A stretch of DNA of 17,841 nt from an uncultured Clostridia bacterium (lineage in GTDB: Bacteria > Bacillota > Clostridia > Oscillospirales > CAG-272): positions 1-17,841 of the forward strand of contig CAJGCM010000030.1 of the NCBI GenBank assembly GCA_904501765.1, written 5' to 3'. The notes beneath the pieces are model-generated. The model searched no databases, was not told the DNA's origin, and worked only from the letters and a program-made list of their open reading frames with translations. This document shows, piece after piece, positions 7,302-15,050 of the stretch. Position 1 is the stretch's first letter; each line of letters starts with the position of its first letter. Position numbers and translations under genes: made by a program.

Positions 7302-10300
7302 TTACCCTTCAATTTTTACGAACTCGTATTTACCAAGCTCATGTTCTTCTCCGCCTCCGAGATTTACGGATACGGAGTAAATGTTGTAGTTAAGAATAAA
7401 CTTAACTGTATCCTTGCCGTTGGAATAGGTTACAAGAACGATATTTCCAACGTCACTTGTGTAATCCGTATAAACATAATCCTCGTCTGTTGCCAAGGAG
7501 TCTGTTATGAAGGAATACTTGGTTCCGGAATAGTCTATTCCGCTGAAATTAACGAGCGCTGTGTCTTCAGTCGTACCGAATTCAGCTAAATATCCGTCAA
7601 CTATCGTCTTAATCTCTGCGCTGAATCCGTCAGAATCAAGCTCGGATACAGTCTTCTTGTTGAGAATACCCGCAAACTGAGTCATAAGAGCTTCGTAATC
7701 TATTTTGAGTGTAAGAGGAGTACCGAATGCTGCTTCGCTTGACTCAAGGCTCTTATATCCTTCGTCGATAGCCTTATCAAGCTGAGCCTTAAGCATATCT
7801 TTAATTTCTTCTTTAAGCTTAGCAAAGTTAAGCTCAACCTCGTTCTCATTGATTATACGCTCGCCTATTATAACCTTGTGGTCAACGATGTGATATTCCT
7901 GAAGGTTACCTATTGCGGCATTAAGCTTTGCATAGGTTGTAACGATATCTGAGTACCAGGTATTATAGTCAACACCATAATACTGGTTAAGCTCCTCGTC
8001 GTCCTTCATATGAGCGGAGTTCTGATAGCAAAGGATGTAGTAAAGAGAAGCTCCGTTTTCGATAGAACGAAGAATATCGTATTCGGGAGTACCTACGTAG
8101 TTAATAGGAGTACCCGTGTAATTTACGTATCCGTGAAGCACCATTCCGAAGAAGGGCACGGAGTAAGAGGAGTAGATGAAATGGCTGGAGTCAATAGACG
8201 CATTGAGTATGTGGCTTACGTACTTAACGGAATAAATGTTACCTACGTCGGTCATTATATCAAGCTTCGCGTCGTTTTTCATACTGCCAAGCACGCCTGA
8301 TACGTATCCCATAGCCTCTACTCTGTTGGTAGGCTCATCCTCGTCAAAGTTGGAGTTAAGGTCGGAGCCGAGGGTAGAAACGGATACGGAAGGAATTCCG
8401 TAATCGTCATACTGGCTGATAAAGGATGCGTAAAGGTTTTCAAGGGATGCGGGATTTATTACCAAATCAAAGGCGCTTTCCCACTCACGGAGAACCTGGT
8501 TGTACATCTGCTTAGATGCATAGCGGTTATCAATCATACGGGAAACGTTACCGCTTACGCCTATTCCGTCAAACCACTCGTCGTATTTGAGGTACATAAA
8601 ATCGTAATCGGGATATACTCCGAGGTTGCTTCCCTTTGTCTTTGCCGCTTTTTCAGCCTCGACAAGAAGCTGCTCAAGACCGTATCTGTCACCGCAGGCG
8701 TTGTCCCATCTTACCTTTGTGGGGTAGGTGTAGTACATACCGCCGTTACCGAAGCCCATAAGACGGAAGTTAACGTTTGTAATGTCAACTATCATTTCCG
8801 CTGTCTTGCGATAGCCTTCTGCAGTTGCAAGATATTCTGCTTTTTTAGCTGCGTCAGGTTCGTTATTAGCCAGAGCCTCGTATTCCTTTGCCAAATCCTC
8901 ATAAGACTTTTTAACTGCCTTTGTATCTCCAAGCTCCCGATACATCTCGGCAACGTTCTCGAAGGTTGTAAGAGGTATTTTTGTTCTTATGGGGAAGGTG
9001 AGGAATCTGTCGTTTATCTCCATAGAGCCAAGAGCTTCTATATAAAGAGGAAGCTTATTTTCGTTCAAGGCCTCAAGAGCTTTAAGAGTTCCGTCGTCCT
9101 CAAGATACTTACGGTAGTATGCCGCCATACCTGCGTAGGTTGCGGGATAGAACTTATCCTTACCGTAAACCTTCTCGCCAACGACCTCGTCAGTCAGCAT
9201 TACATATCTCGTAACGTAAGTGCCGCTGTATTTGGATTCCGATACAATCTTATATTCCGTTGCCTCGCCGACACCTACGGTACCTGTTATATCAAAGACG
9301 TCGGAGGGATTGGGAGTATATGAGTTGAACACGCATGCGTACTTATGAGATACACCGCCCGAGAGGAAGCCAATCTTAGTAAGAGGCGCACCCTCTTCGA
9401 TTATAGCGAAATATCCGTTATTCACTGTGTCCTTACCTGTCAGGGCGGCTGTTTTGCCGTTTGCAGGTAATTTGTTGTATATGCCGTAAACAGGCATAGT
9501 TATCTGCTCTCTGTGCTGACCCGTTATAGTCGTGTAGCAGTAGTCACTTCCGAATATTTCGGAGGTGAGGTAAAGAGCTTTACCTGTGTCACGGAAATCT
9601 TCAAAGTCAACAACGGTTCCGCTTCCATCGGGATAGAATATGTAACCGTCGTTCAGCATATCGCCTGCTCCGAAGAACTTAAGGGGCGATATACCCTCAA
9701 GAATATACACCGACTCGTCATAAGTGATAGAGCTTGCGGGAAGCTTTGCGGAAAGAGAACCGTCACTGTTGAAGCTATATTCAAGAGAGCATCTGAATAC
9801 AGGCTTCTGCTCGGAGTTGTCTACGTATCCGCAAAGAGCCTCGTCCTCATACATATCCGTAAAGGTGTATCCGTCGGAATACTTCTGGAATGCAAGGGAC
9901 TGCTTTCTCTTAACCGTAACTCCCGCAGTAACGTCGAACTCGTACATAGGAGCATAGGTTTCGTATATCTCAAGATTTTTTCCGTCCTTGGCAGTGTAGT
10001 ACTCCTTTATCATATCCGTAAAGGTCGAATACTGAGGTCTACCTGCCTCGGCAAGTCTGTAGCTATATTCTTTTGCGGGATTCTTCAGGGTATAATATGC
10101 AAGCACACCCTTGATTGCTGCTCTCATATCGTCTATTTCGTTATATTCCTGAGGAGTAATTTTGCCTTTACCGCGCGCCTCCTCATAGAGGTTGAACATC
10201 TTTTCGAAATATTTGTTAAGAGCTGAAGAATTTACAGTTTTATATTCGCGTTCTTCACCGTCAGGCGTAGGAACCTTATTGGTATTGTAAGCATCTTTGT

Positions 10301-10973
10301 CGTCAATGAACTTGAAATCCGCTGTCTTATAATGCTCACCGAGAAGCTCTACGAGCTTTCCCTCAAAGGTATTAAGAGCGGGTATGATATATTTCTCCTC
10401 GAATTTATCAGCTAAAATTCTTCCGGGAAGGAGGAATCTTGCGGTTGTATCACCGAGGGTGTAGTTTACTCTTATTCCGTTCTTAATATAGTCAGTGGAT
10501 ATCTGACCGTAATTCGCTGCCCAGTGTGTAGAATTGTAGGAAATTTTCTGGCCGCTTGCAATAATTGTAAAATCAATTACTACCTGGCTCGAAAGCTCCT
10601 CACGAACCGACGATGCGGTTATATAACCAACATCGTAGGGGTTACTTGTAAGAATCTGTCCTGTAAGATTGTTTACGTAATAAAGCGCACCTGTATAGCG
10701 GTTTACGTAAATTGTATAGGACTTGTGTTTATCCGAAGACGTAACCGAATCAAGATAACCCTTTGATAGCTCATACGCAAGCATCTCTTCCGCAGAGGCG
10801 AAATTATATTTAATAGCTTCCTCAACGATTACCTTGATTTCATCCGAGGTATAGCTGATACTCTCGCTTCCGGAATCGTAAGCCGCATCTGCCTGAACAG
10901 GCATTACCGCAACCAAAGCCGTAAATATCATTACGAGCACAAGGGCGGACGATAAAATTTTATTAAGTTTCAT
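7302..10973 (-). CDS. Secreted DUF5696 protein, putative glycosidase-like barrel
   Basis: A 1223-residue secreted protein that I recognise as a DUF5696 member; its function is not established. A signal peptide ends near residue 30 (PVQADA|AY). An N-terminal beta-rich region is interrupted by a helical segment (about 185-330). A second beta region holds the family-like stretch FFGAGDMLNDGYIFYPDGSG (433-452) and FAIIEEGAP (522-530). Residues about 640-1040 resemble a TIM-barrel catalytic domain: FRLMGFGNGGMYY (736-748), YPDYDF (787-792), STLGSDLNSNF (866-876), MTDVGNIYS (907-915) and VPFFGMVLHGYVNYTG (939-954). Two stretches, about 680-726 and 1042-1170, look like insertions relative to what I recall of the family. 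The C-terminus is a small beta domain with no anchor motif. It lies 18 bases after the NHL-YIP1 gene with a GGGAGG site. Acidic residues Asp791, Asp871 and Asp909 are candidate active-site positions by inference only. Confidence 0.82.
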   Translation of the reverse strand: MKLNKILSSALVLVMIFTALVAVMPVQADAAYDSGSESISYTSDEIKVIVEEAIKYNFASAEEMLAYELSKGYLDSVTSSDKHKSYTIYVNRYTGALYYVNNLTGQILTSNPYDVGYITASSVREELSSQVVIDFTIIASGQKISYNSTHWAANYGQISTDYIKNGIRVNYTLGDTTARFLLPGRILADKFEEKYIIPALNTFEGKLVELLGEHYKTADFKFIDDKDAYNTNKVPTPDGEEREYKTVNSSALNKYFEKMFNLYEEARGKGKITPQEYNEIDDMRAAIKGVLAYYTLKNPAKEYSYRLAEAGRPQYSTFTDMIKEYYTAKDGKNLEIYETYAPMYEFDVTAGVTVKRKQSLAFQKYSDGYTFTDMYEDEALCGYVDNSEQKPVFRCSLEYSFNSDGSLSAKLPASSITYDESVYILEGISPLKFFGAGDMLNDGYIFYPDGSGTVVDFEDFRDTGKALYLTSEIFGSDYCYTTITGQHREQITMPVYGIYNKLPANGKTAALTGKDTVNNGYFAIIEEGAPLTKIGFLSGGVSHKYACVFNSYTPNPSDVFDITGTVGVGEATEYKIVSESKYSGTYVTRYVMLTDEVVGEKVYGKDKFYPATYAGMAAYYRKYLEDDGTLKALEALNENKLPLYIEALGSMEINDRFLTFPIRTKIPLTTFENVAEMYRELGDTKAVKKSYEDLAKEYEALANNEPDAAKKAEYLATAEGYRKTAEMIVDITNVNFRLMGFGNGGMYYTYPTKVRWDNACGDRYGLEQLLVEAEKAAKTKGSNLGVYPDYDFMYLKYDEWFDGIGVSGNVSRMIDNRYASKQMYNQVLREWESAFDLVINPASLENLYASFISQYDDYGIPSVSVSTLGSDLNSNFDEDEPTNRVEAMGYVSGVLGSMKNDAKLDIMTDVGNIYSVKYVSHILNASIDSSHFIYSSYSVPFFGMVLHGYVNYTGTPINYVGTPEYDILRSIENGASLYYILCYQNSAHMKDDEELNQYYGVDYNTWYSDIVTTYAKLNAAIGNLQEYHIVDHKVIIGERIINENEVELNFAKLKEEIKDMLKAQLDKAIDEGYKSLESSEAAFGTPLTLKIDYEALMTQFAGILNKKTVSELDSDGFSAEIKTIVDGYLAEFGTTEDTALVNFSGIDYSGTKYSFITDSLATDEDYVYTDYTSDVGNIVLVTYSNGKDTVKFILNYNIYSVSVNLGGGEEHELGKYEFVKIEG

Positions 10974-10991
10974 TTATTTTCCTCCCTTTCG

Positions 10992-13169
10992 TTATGATAC
11001 TCGGTTTCCGATTTCCGAGAAGATTGAAATTAAGAATGTTACCATCTTGACAAGCAAGCTGGAGAACAGTATCGCTACGAACATAATAACTACCATAGCA
11101 ACGATTGTTCCAAGCACGGTAAGAACGTTCTTACCCATTGAATAGTCGTGGGTTACCATTGTTCCGAAGAACAAGAGTATTCCTACCCAGATATATCCTA
11201 TGGATACGAGAAGGGATACGATAGAGCCCTCGGACTGAGTCATTACGTTGGTAAGAATCGTTGAAATGATTATAAGCAGAGGCAGGGGCGCCAAGGAGTA
11301 TGTTGTTGCAATATAGATATCCTTGAAGCTTCCTTCTCCGTCGAAGAGTGTTGTAAGACACCAGTTAGCAACACACCAAAGAAGCACGGGAACGATAACT
11401 GCCAGAAGCTGGAGTATTACCGTAGATGTATCTCCTCTGGGGTTATAGGTATATCCCTGTCCTATCGCCTGATAGAAGAAGGCTACTATTGTAATTCCGA
11501 GAATCGTCGTACCCGCTCTTACAGAACCGCGCTTTTCGTGCTTCAAATCCCAGAAGCCGTCGAAGGGGTGGAACCAAAGGTGGAATACATAAAGAAGCTC
11601 CTCAACGTAGGACTTCTTCCCTACCTTAAGCGCTGTTGCCTTATTCTTCTTCTTCGCCCATCCGAGGAACTTGAAGAAGAGAACCAAAACTGCAATTATT
11701 GCGATAATAATAGGAATAAGCCAAGTACCTATAATATCCTTACGAATCTGTGCAAACGCCTTTGAATACTGAGCTGTTTCATAAGCCTTAGTAAGCATTT
11801 CCATAGATTTGTCGTATTTACCCTGGCTGTAAAGAGCCTTACCAATTCCGATATAAGCCATATCGAAGTTGTTGTTAAGAGTAAGAACCTTCTGCCAGTA
11901 GTTTATAGATTCAGAGAATTTATGGTCATTCTGATTACGAAGAGCCGCCATAATAGTATCGCAGTACTTCGTAGGAGAATAAACGGTGATTTTAGCCTCA
12001 AGGCTATCAAGAACTACGAGGTAGTTTGTTCCGTCAACATACTGATAGGTCATACCAACGAAGTTTGCACCGTTACCAAGCTGGATACCCTGATCACCGA
12101 ATGCGAACAGAAGATTACCGTCCTGGTCGTAGGTGAAGAATCTCGAACGCTTCTGGTCAAGAATTGTCCAGGATTTCTCGGAGCCTACTGCAACGTCTAC
12201 GATTTTCGAAACGCCAAGACCGCTTGAGAAGGAGTTTACCTGAACCTCTCCACCGGGATCAAAGAATCCGTTACGGTTCATAATTTCGTCGCCCGCAGAG
12301 TTAAGCTTCTTTACGGGAGAGTAGTCAGGCTTTTTGGATTCTATGGAAGCAAGCTGCTCATCGGGGTCGATTTTATCCGACGTTACATAGATAAAGCCAT
12401 CGGGGTCTACCGCAATATTGTTATACTCCTTGGAAACGGTAATTGTCTGATTCTTTCTCTGCTCCACGGACTGGAATTTCATCCAGATTTTCTGAATGGG
12501 GTTAGCTACAACCTTCTGAGCGCCGATAAATCCTGTGAAGTCGCCCTCACCGGACATTACGATAACGCCCTCGAAGCAAGAGAGAGATACTACGAATATT
12601 CTGCCGTAAAGGTCAACTGCGATTGAATAAGGCTTAAAGGCTTCAGCTTTAACCAGGTCGGAATCGGGCTTATTAATAGTTCCGACGTAACCGAACTCGC
12701 CTGCTGAATCCATTTTGAACTTTACAATACGATAGTTATTAGTGTCACATACGTAGAGTATTTTTTCATCGTTATAGTCGGTTACGAAAACGCCTGAGGG
12801 CTCCTTGAAGCTCTGCGCTCTTCCGTACTCGTCTACGTAGGAGTCAAGAATGTGTGTTGCGGAGTAGTACTTGTTAAGAACTACCACCCTGTTGTTTCCG
12901 CGGTCTGCGATATAAAGGCTACCGTCAACGTCGGAAACTATATCCGTAGGCTTATTGAGAGTCTTATTGCCATATTTCTCCTGAAGAAGATTCATTTCAG
13001 CAGAGGTTGCGGACATATTTACCGAATAAGCTTCGGGAGATTTAAGAGGCTCTCCGTCTATAGAATAGGTGTAGGTATCGTATGAGTTAAACGCAGATGC
13101 GGAAACCGTACCGAATACCATAACGAGGACTAACGACAGGAGTAATACTTTTATCAAAGTTTTCTTCAT
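10992..13169 (-). CDS. NHL beta-propeller / TPR-like / YIP1-type membrane protein
   Basis: A 725-residue three-part protein. A signal peptide (1-26, cleavage after SASA) leads into an extracytoplasmic NHL propeller at about 70-400. Recognisable blades include LNKPTDIVSDVDGSLYIADR (71-90), FKEPSGVFVTDY (121-132), PYSIAVDLYGRIFVVS (180-195) and YNNIAVDPDGFIYVTSD (249-265). Residues about 405-475 form a TPR-like helical segment, including AYIGIGKALYSQGKYDKSME (438-457). A first membrane helix (483-503) is followed by a basic loop (KKKNK), which puts the propeller outside the cell. The rest (about 520-720) has five or so membrane helices of the YIP1 type, with the polar motif FHPFDGFWDL. It sits between two permeases and DUF5696; AAGGAGGGG overlaps the preceding stop. 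A scaffold or sensor for surface glycan handling is plausible; no enzymatic role is indicated. Confidence 0.83.
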   Translation of the reverse strand: MKKTLIKVLLLSLVLVMVFGTVSASAFNSYDTYTYSIDGEPLKSPEAYSVNMSATSAEMNLLQEKYGNKTLNKPTDIVSDVDGSLYIADRGNNRVVVLNKYYSATHILDSYVDEYGRAQSFKEPSGVFVTDYNDEKILYVCDTNNYRIVKFKMDSAGEFGYVGTINKPDSDLVKAEAFKPYSIAVDLYGRIFVVSLSCFEGVIVMSGEGDFTGFIGAQKVVANPIQKIWMKFQSVEQRKNQTITVSKEYNNIAVDPDGFIYVTSDKIDPDEQLASIESKKPDYSPVKKLNSAGDEIMNRNGFFDPGGEVQVNSFSSGLGVSKIVDVAVGSEKSWTILDQKRSRFFTYDQDGNLLFAFGDQGIQLGNGANFVGMTYQYVDGTNYLVVLDSLEAKITVYSPTKYCDTIMAALRNQNDHKFSESINYWQKVLTLNNNFDMAYIGIGKALYSQGKYDKSMEMLTKAYETAQYSKAFAQIRKDIIGTWLIPIIIAIIAVLVLFFKFLGWAKKKNKATALKVGKKSYVEELLYVFHLWFHPFDGFWDLKHEKRGSVRAGTTILGITIVAFFYQAIGQGYTYNPRGDTSTVILQLLAVIVPVLLWCVANWCLTTLFDGEGSFKDIYIATTYSLAPLPLLIIISTILTNVMTQSEGSIVSLLVSIGYIWVGILLFFGTMVTHDYSMGKNVLTVLGTIVAMVVIMFVAILFSSLLVKMVTFLISIFSEIGNRVS

Positions 13170-13181
13170 TTTCTCCCCTCC

Positions 13182-14060
13182 TTAATCCTTCATACCCGAC
13201 GAGCCCATGGTTTCGATAATCTGGCTCTGGTTAAGTACGAATACTAAAATAGGAACAAGCATCATTACAACCGTTGCCGCAGCTCCTGCTCCTGAACGGG
13301 CAATACCACCCGAGAGAATCTGCGATATAGCATAGTTGAAGGTTTTAAGTTCCTCAGAGTGAATGTATATGGAGGAGCCTGTGTTCCAAAGGTTCTTGAA
13401 GCACTCGATGATAAGCGTAAGCCATGCGGGTTTAACCATAGGCATTGCTATCGTCAGGTAGGTTCTGAACTCACTTGCGCCGTCAAGTCTTGCAGACTCA
13501 AGAACGGTATCGGGAACGGAGGTTTCCATAAACTGCTTCATAAGGTAAAGACCTATCGTCGTAGCCATTGAGGGTACGATTATTGAAAGATAGGTATCTA
13601 TCCAGCCGAAGGCGGAAAGAATAATGAAGTGGGTTACCTGGTTAACCGTTGAGTGGAACATAAGCGACGTTACTATCAGCTGGAAGATTGCATTTCTTCC
13701 GGGGAAGCGGAGCTTCGCAAGAGAGTAAGCAGCCATAGATGCGAATATAAGGTTACCGAGAGTACCGCAAATAGTAATAAATACTGTATTGAATATGTAC
13801 CTTGAGAACGGAACCCAGGAGTCACTGAGAAGCGTAAAGAGGTCTCCGAAGTTCTCAAAGGTGGGGCTGATAACGTAAAATCTCGGAGGGAACATAAACA
13901 GCTCATCCAGAGGCTTCAAGGACTGAATTACAACGTAGTACATAGGTATGAACATAAACAGTCCGAGAATGGCGAGCATTATGGTGATACCGGTATCTCC
14001 GCCGGCAGAACGGTTGAGTACGACCTTATGGCCTCTTGTTCTTAATTTCTGCTCTGCCAT
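13182..14060 (-). CDS. Carbohydrate ABC transporter permease, MalG type (first pair)
   Basis: A 292-residue CUT1-type sugar permease with about six membrane helices starting near residue 25. The EAA coupling loop is at about 188-210 (ESARLDGASEFRTYLTIAMP). The C-terminus (IIETMGSSGMKD) has the standard ending for this subfamily. I chose the ATG at 14058-14060 because AGGTGA (14066-14071) lies 5 bases ahead of it. An in-frame GTG at 14067-14069 would add three residues, but that codon is part of the ribosome binding site and the nearest upstream AAGG is only 3 bases from it. With the ATG start, the gene begins one base after the stop of its MalF-type partner, so the two are translationally coupled and presumably form a heterodimer. 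Confidence 0.9.
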   Translation of the reverse strand: MAEQKLRTRGHKVVLNRSAGGDTGITIMLAILGLFMFIPMYYVVIQSLKPLDELFMFPPRFYVISPTFENFGDLFTLLSDSWVPFSRYIFNTVFITICGTLGNLIFASMAAYSLAKLRFPGRNAIFQLIVTSLMFHSTVNQVTHFIILSAFGWIDTYLSIIVPSMATTIGLYLMKQFMETSVPDTVLESARLDGASEFRTYLTIAMPMVKPAWLTLIIECFKNLWNTGSSIYIHSEELKTFNYAISQILSGGIARSGAGAAATVVMMLVPILVFVLNQSQIIETMGSSGMKD

Positions 14061-14061
14061 A

Positions 14062-15012
14062 TTACTCACCTACCTTCGAGAGCGCTTTCTTGATTACAAT
14101 GTTACAACCGAACATTATAACGAATAGCACTACTGCTATTGCCGATGCGTATCCTATCTCATATCGTGCTCCACCATAGTCACTAAGGTGATGCATTATG
14201 GTATGAGCTGCATAATCAACCGAGGGGAATCCGCAAAGAGCGTCAACTACCGCACCAAATCCGAAGGAGTTGGTTATCGCAAGAACCGCACCGAACATCA
14301 TCTGAGGACGCATAGTGGGAAGGGTGATATACCAAAGCTCCTGCCAACGGTTCTTAATTCCGTCAACCGCCGCAGCCTCGTACATCGAACGGTCTATTGT
14401 CTGGAAGCCCGCTATGAACGAAAGGAACGCAGTACCAAGGGACGTCCAAAGAGCAACCACTATACAAAGAGGCATTACGTAGCTTGCGTTTTCAAACCAC
14501 AGTATCGGCTCGGAAATAATTCCGAGGTCGATAAGAGTTGCGTTTGCCCAACCGTAAGAGTCGGACGAGAAGAGGGTTTTCCATATAAGGTAAACCTGAC
14601 CCGAAATAGAGGGCGCATAGAATATAAGAGTAACAACCGCGCGGATTTTCGGGGGAAGCTCGTTTATGAACCACGCAATAAGAAGCGAAAGTATGTAGGA
14701 AACGGGGCCTGTTACCGCCGCAAATATAAGCGTGTTCTGACAAGCAAGAAGGAATATATCGTCTTCAAGGAACAGACGCGTAAAGTTGGATACGCCCAAG
14801 AAATTAGGCAGCTGCAACATATTAAAGTCGGTCAAACTGAGAATCACCGAAAGCAAAACCGGAAGGACTGTGAATATGATGAACAGAAGCAGGAACGGAG
14901 CTAACATAAAGTACGCCGTCTTGTTGTTCTTCATCTCTTCCCAGATCCAACGCAGCTTAGAAACTTCCGTGCGTTTCACCGGACGGTTTGTATCTGCATT
15001 TGTCTGTGACAT
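14062..15012 (-). CDS. Sugar ABC transporter permease, MalF/UgpA type (first pair)
   Basis: A 316-residue CUT1-type sugar permease of normal length. A polar N-terminus (1-30) is followed by the first membrane helix (about 33-60) and five more. The segment ALWTSLGTAFLSFIAGFQTI (187-206) precedes the EAA coupling loop YEAAAVDGIKNRWQELWYIT (211-230), which matches the family closely. The ATG at 15010-15012 is supported by TAAGGAG 8 bases upstream. It follows the solute-binding-protein gene by 38 bases, the order binding protein, MalF-like, MalG-like being standard for CUT1 operons. It should receive substrate from that protein. No ATPase is encoded nearby, as is common where one MsmK/UgpC-type ATPase serves several sugar importers. 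Confidence 0.92.
   Translation of the reverse strand: MSQTNADTNRPVKRTEVSKLRWIWEEMKNNKTAYFMLAPFLLLFIIFTVLPVLLSVILSLTDFNMLQLPNFLGVSNFTRLFLEDDIFLLACQNTLIFAAVTGPVSYILSLLIAWFINELPPKIRAVVTLIFYAPSISGQVYLIWKTLFSSDSYGWANATLIDLGIISEPILWFENASYVMPLCIVVALWTSLGTAFLSFIAGFQTIDRSMYEAAAVDGIKNRWQELWYITLPTMRPQMMFGAVLAITNSFGFGAVVDALCGFPSVDYAAHTIMHHLSDYGGARYEIGYASAIAVVLFVIMFGCNIVIKKALSKVGE
14066..14071 (-). promoter_or_regulatory. Ribosome binding site deciding the start of the first MalG-type permease
   Basis: AGGTGA on the minus strand lies inside the last codons of the upstream permease gene and 5 bases ahead of the ATG at 14060. It includes the alternative GTG (14067-14069), which argues against GTG being the start. 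Confidence 0.6.
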
Positions 15013-15050
15013 TTGTTTATCTCCTTATTGTATTTCTCGTAGTGTAAATC

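Noticed and set aside
9513..10226. 237-codon open frame on the plus strand
   Set aside because: It lies wholly antisense to the DUF5696 gene, has no ribosome binding site that I can see and no recognisable domain. It is best explained by the codon pattern of the gene opposite.
14061..14069. GTG at 14067-14069 as start of the first MalG-type permease
   Set aside because: The GTG is part of the AGGTGA site that serves the ATG at 14060, and the AAGG ahead of it is only 3 bases away.
14188..14904. 238-codon open frame on the plus strand
   Set aside because: Antisense to a clear MalF-type permease gene; the Lys/Arg-rich product with no domain is typical of a shadow frame.
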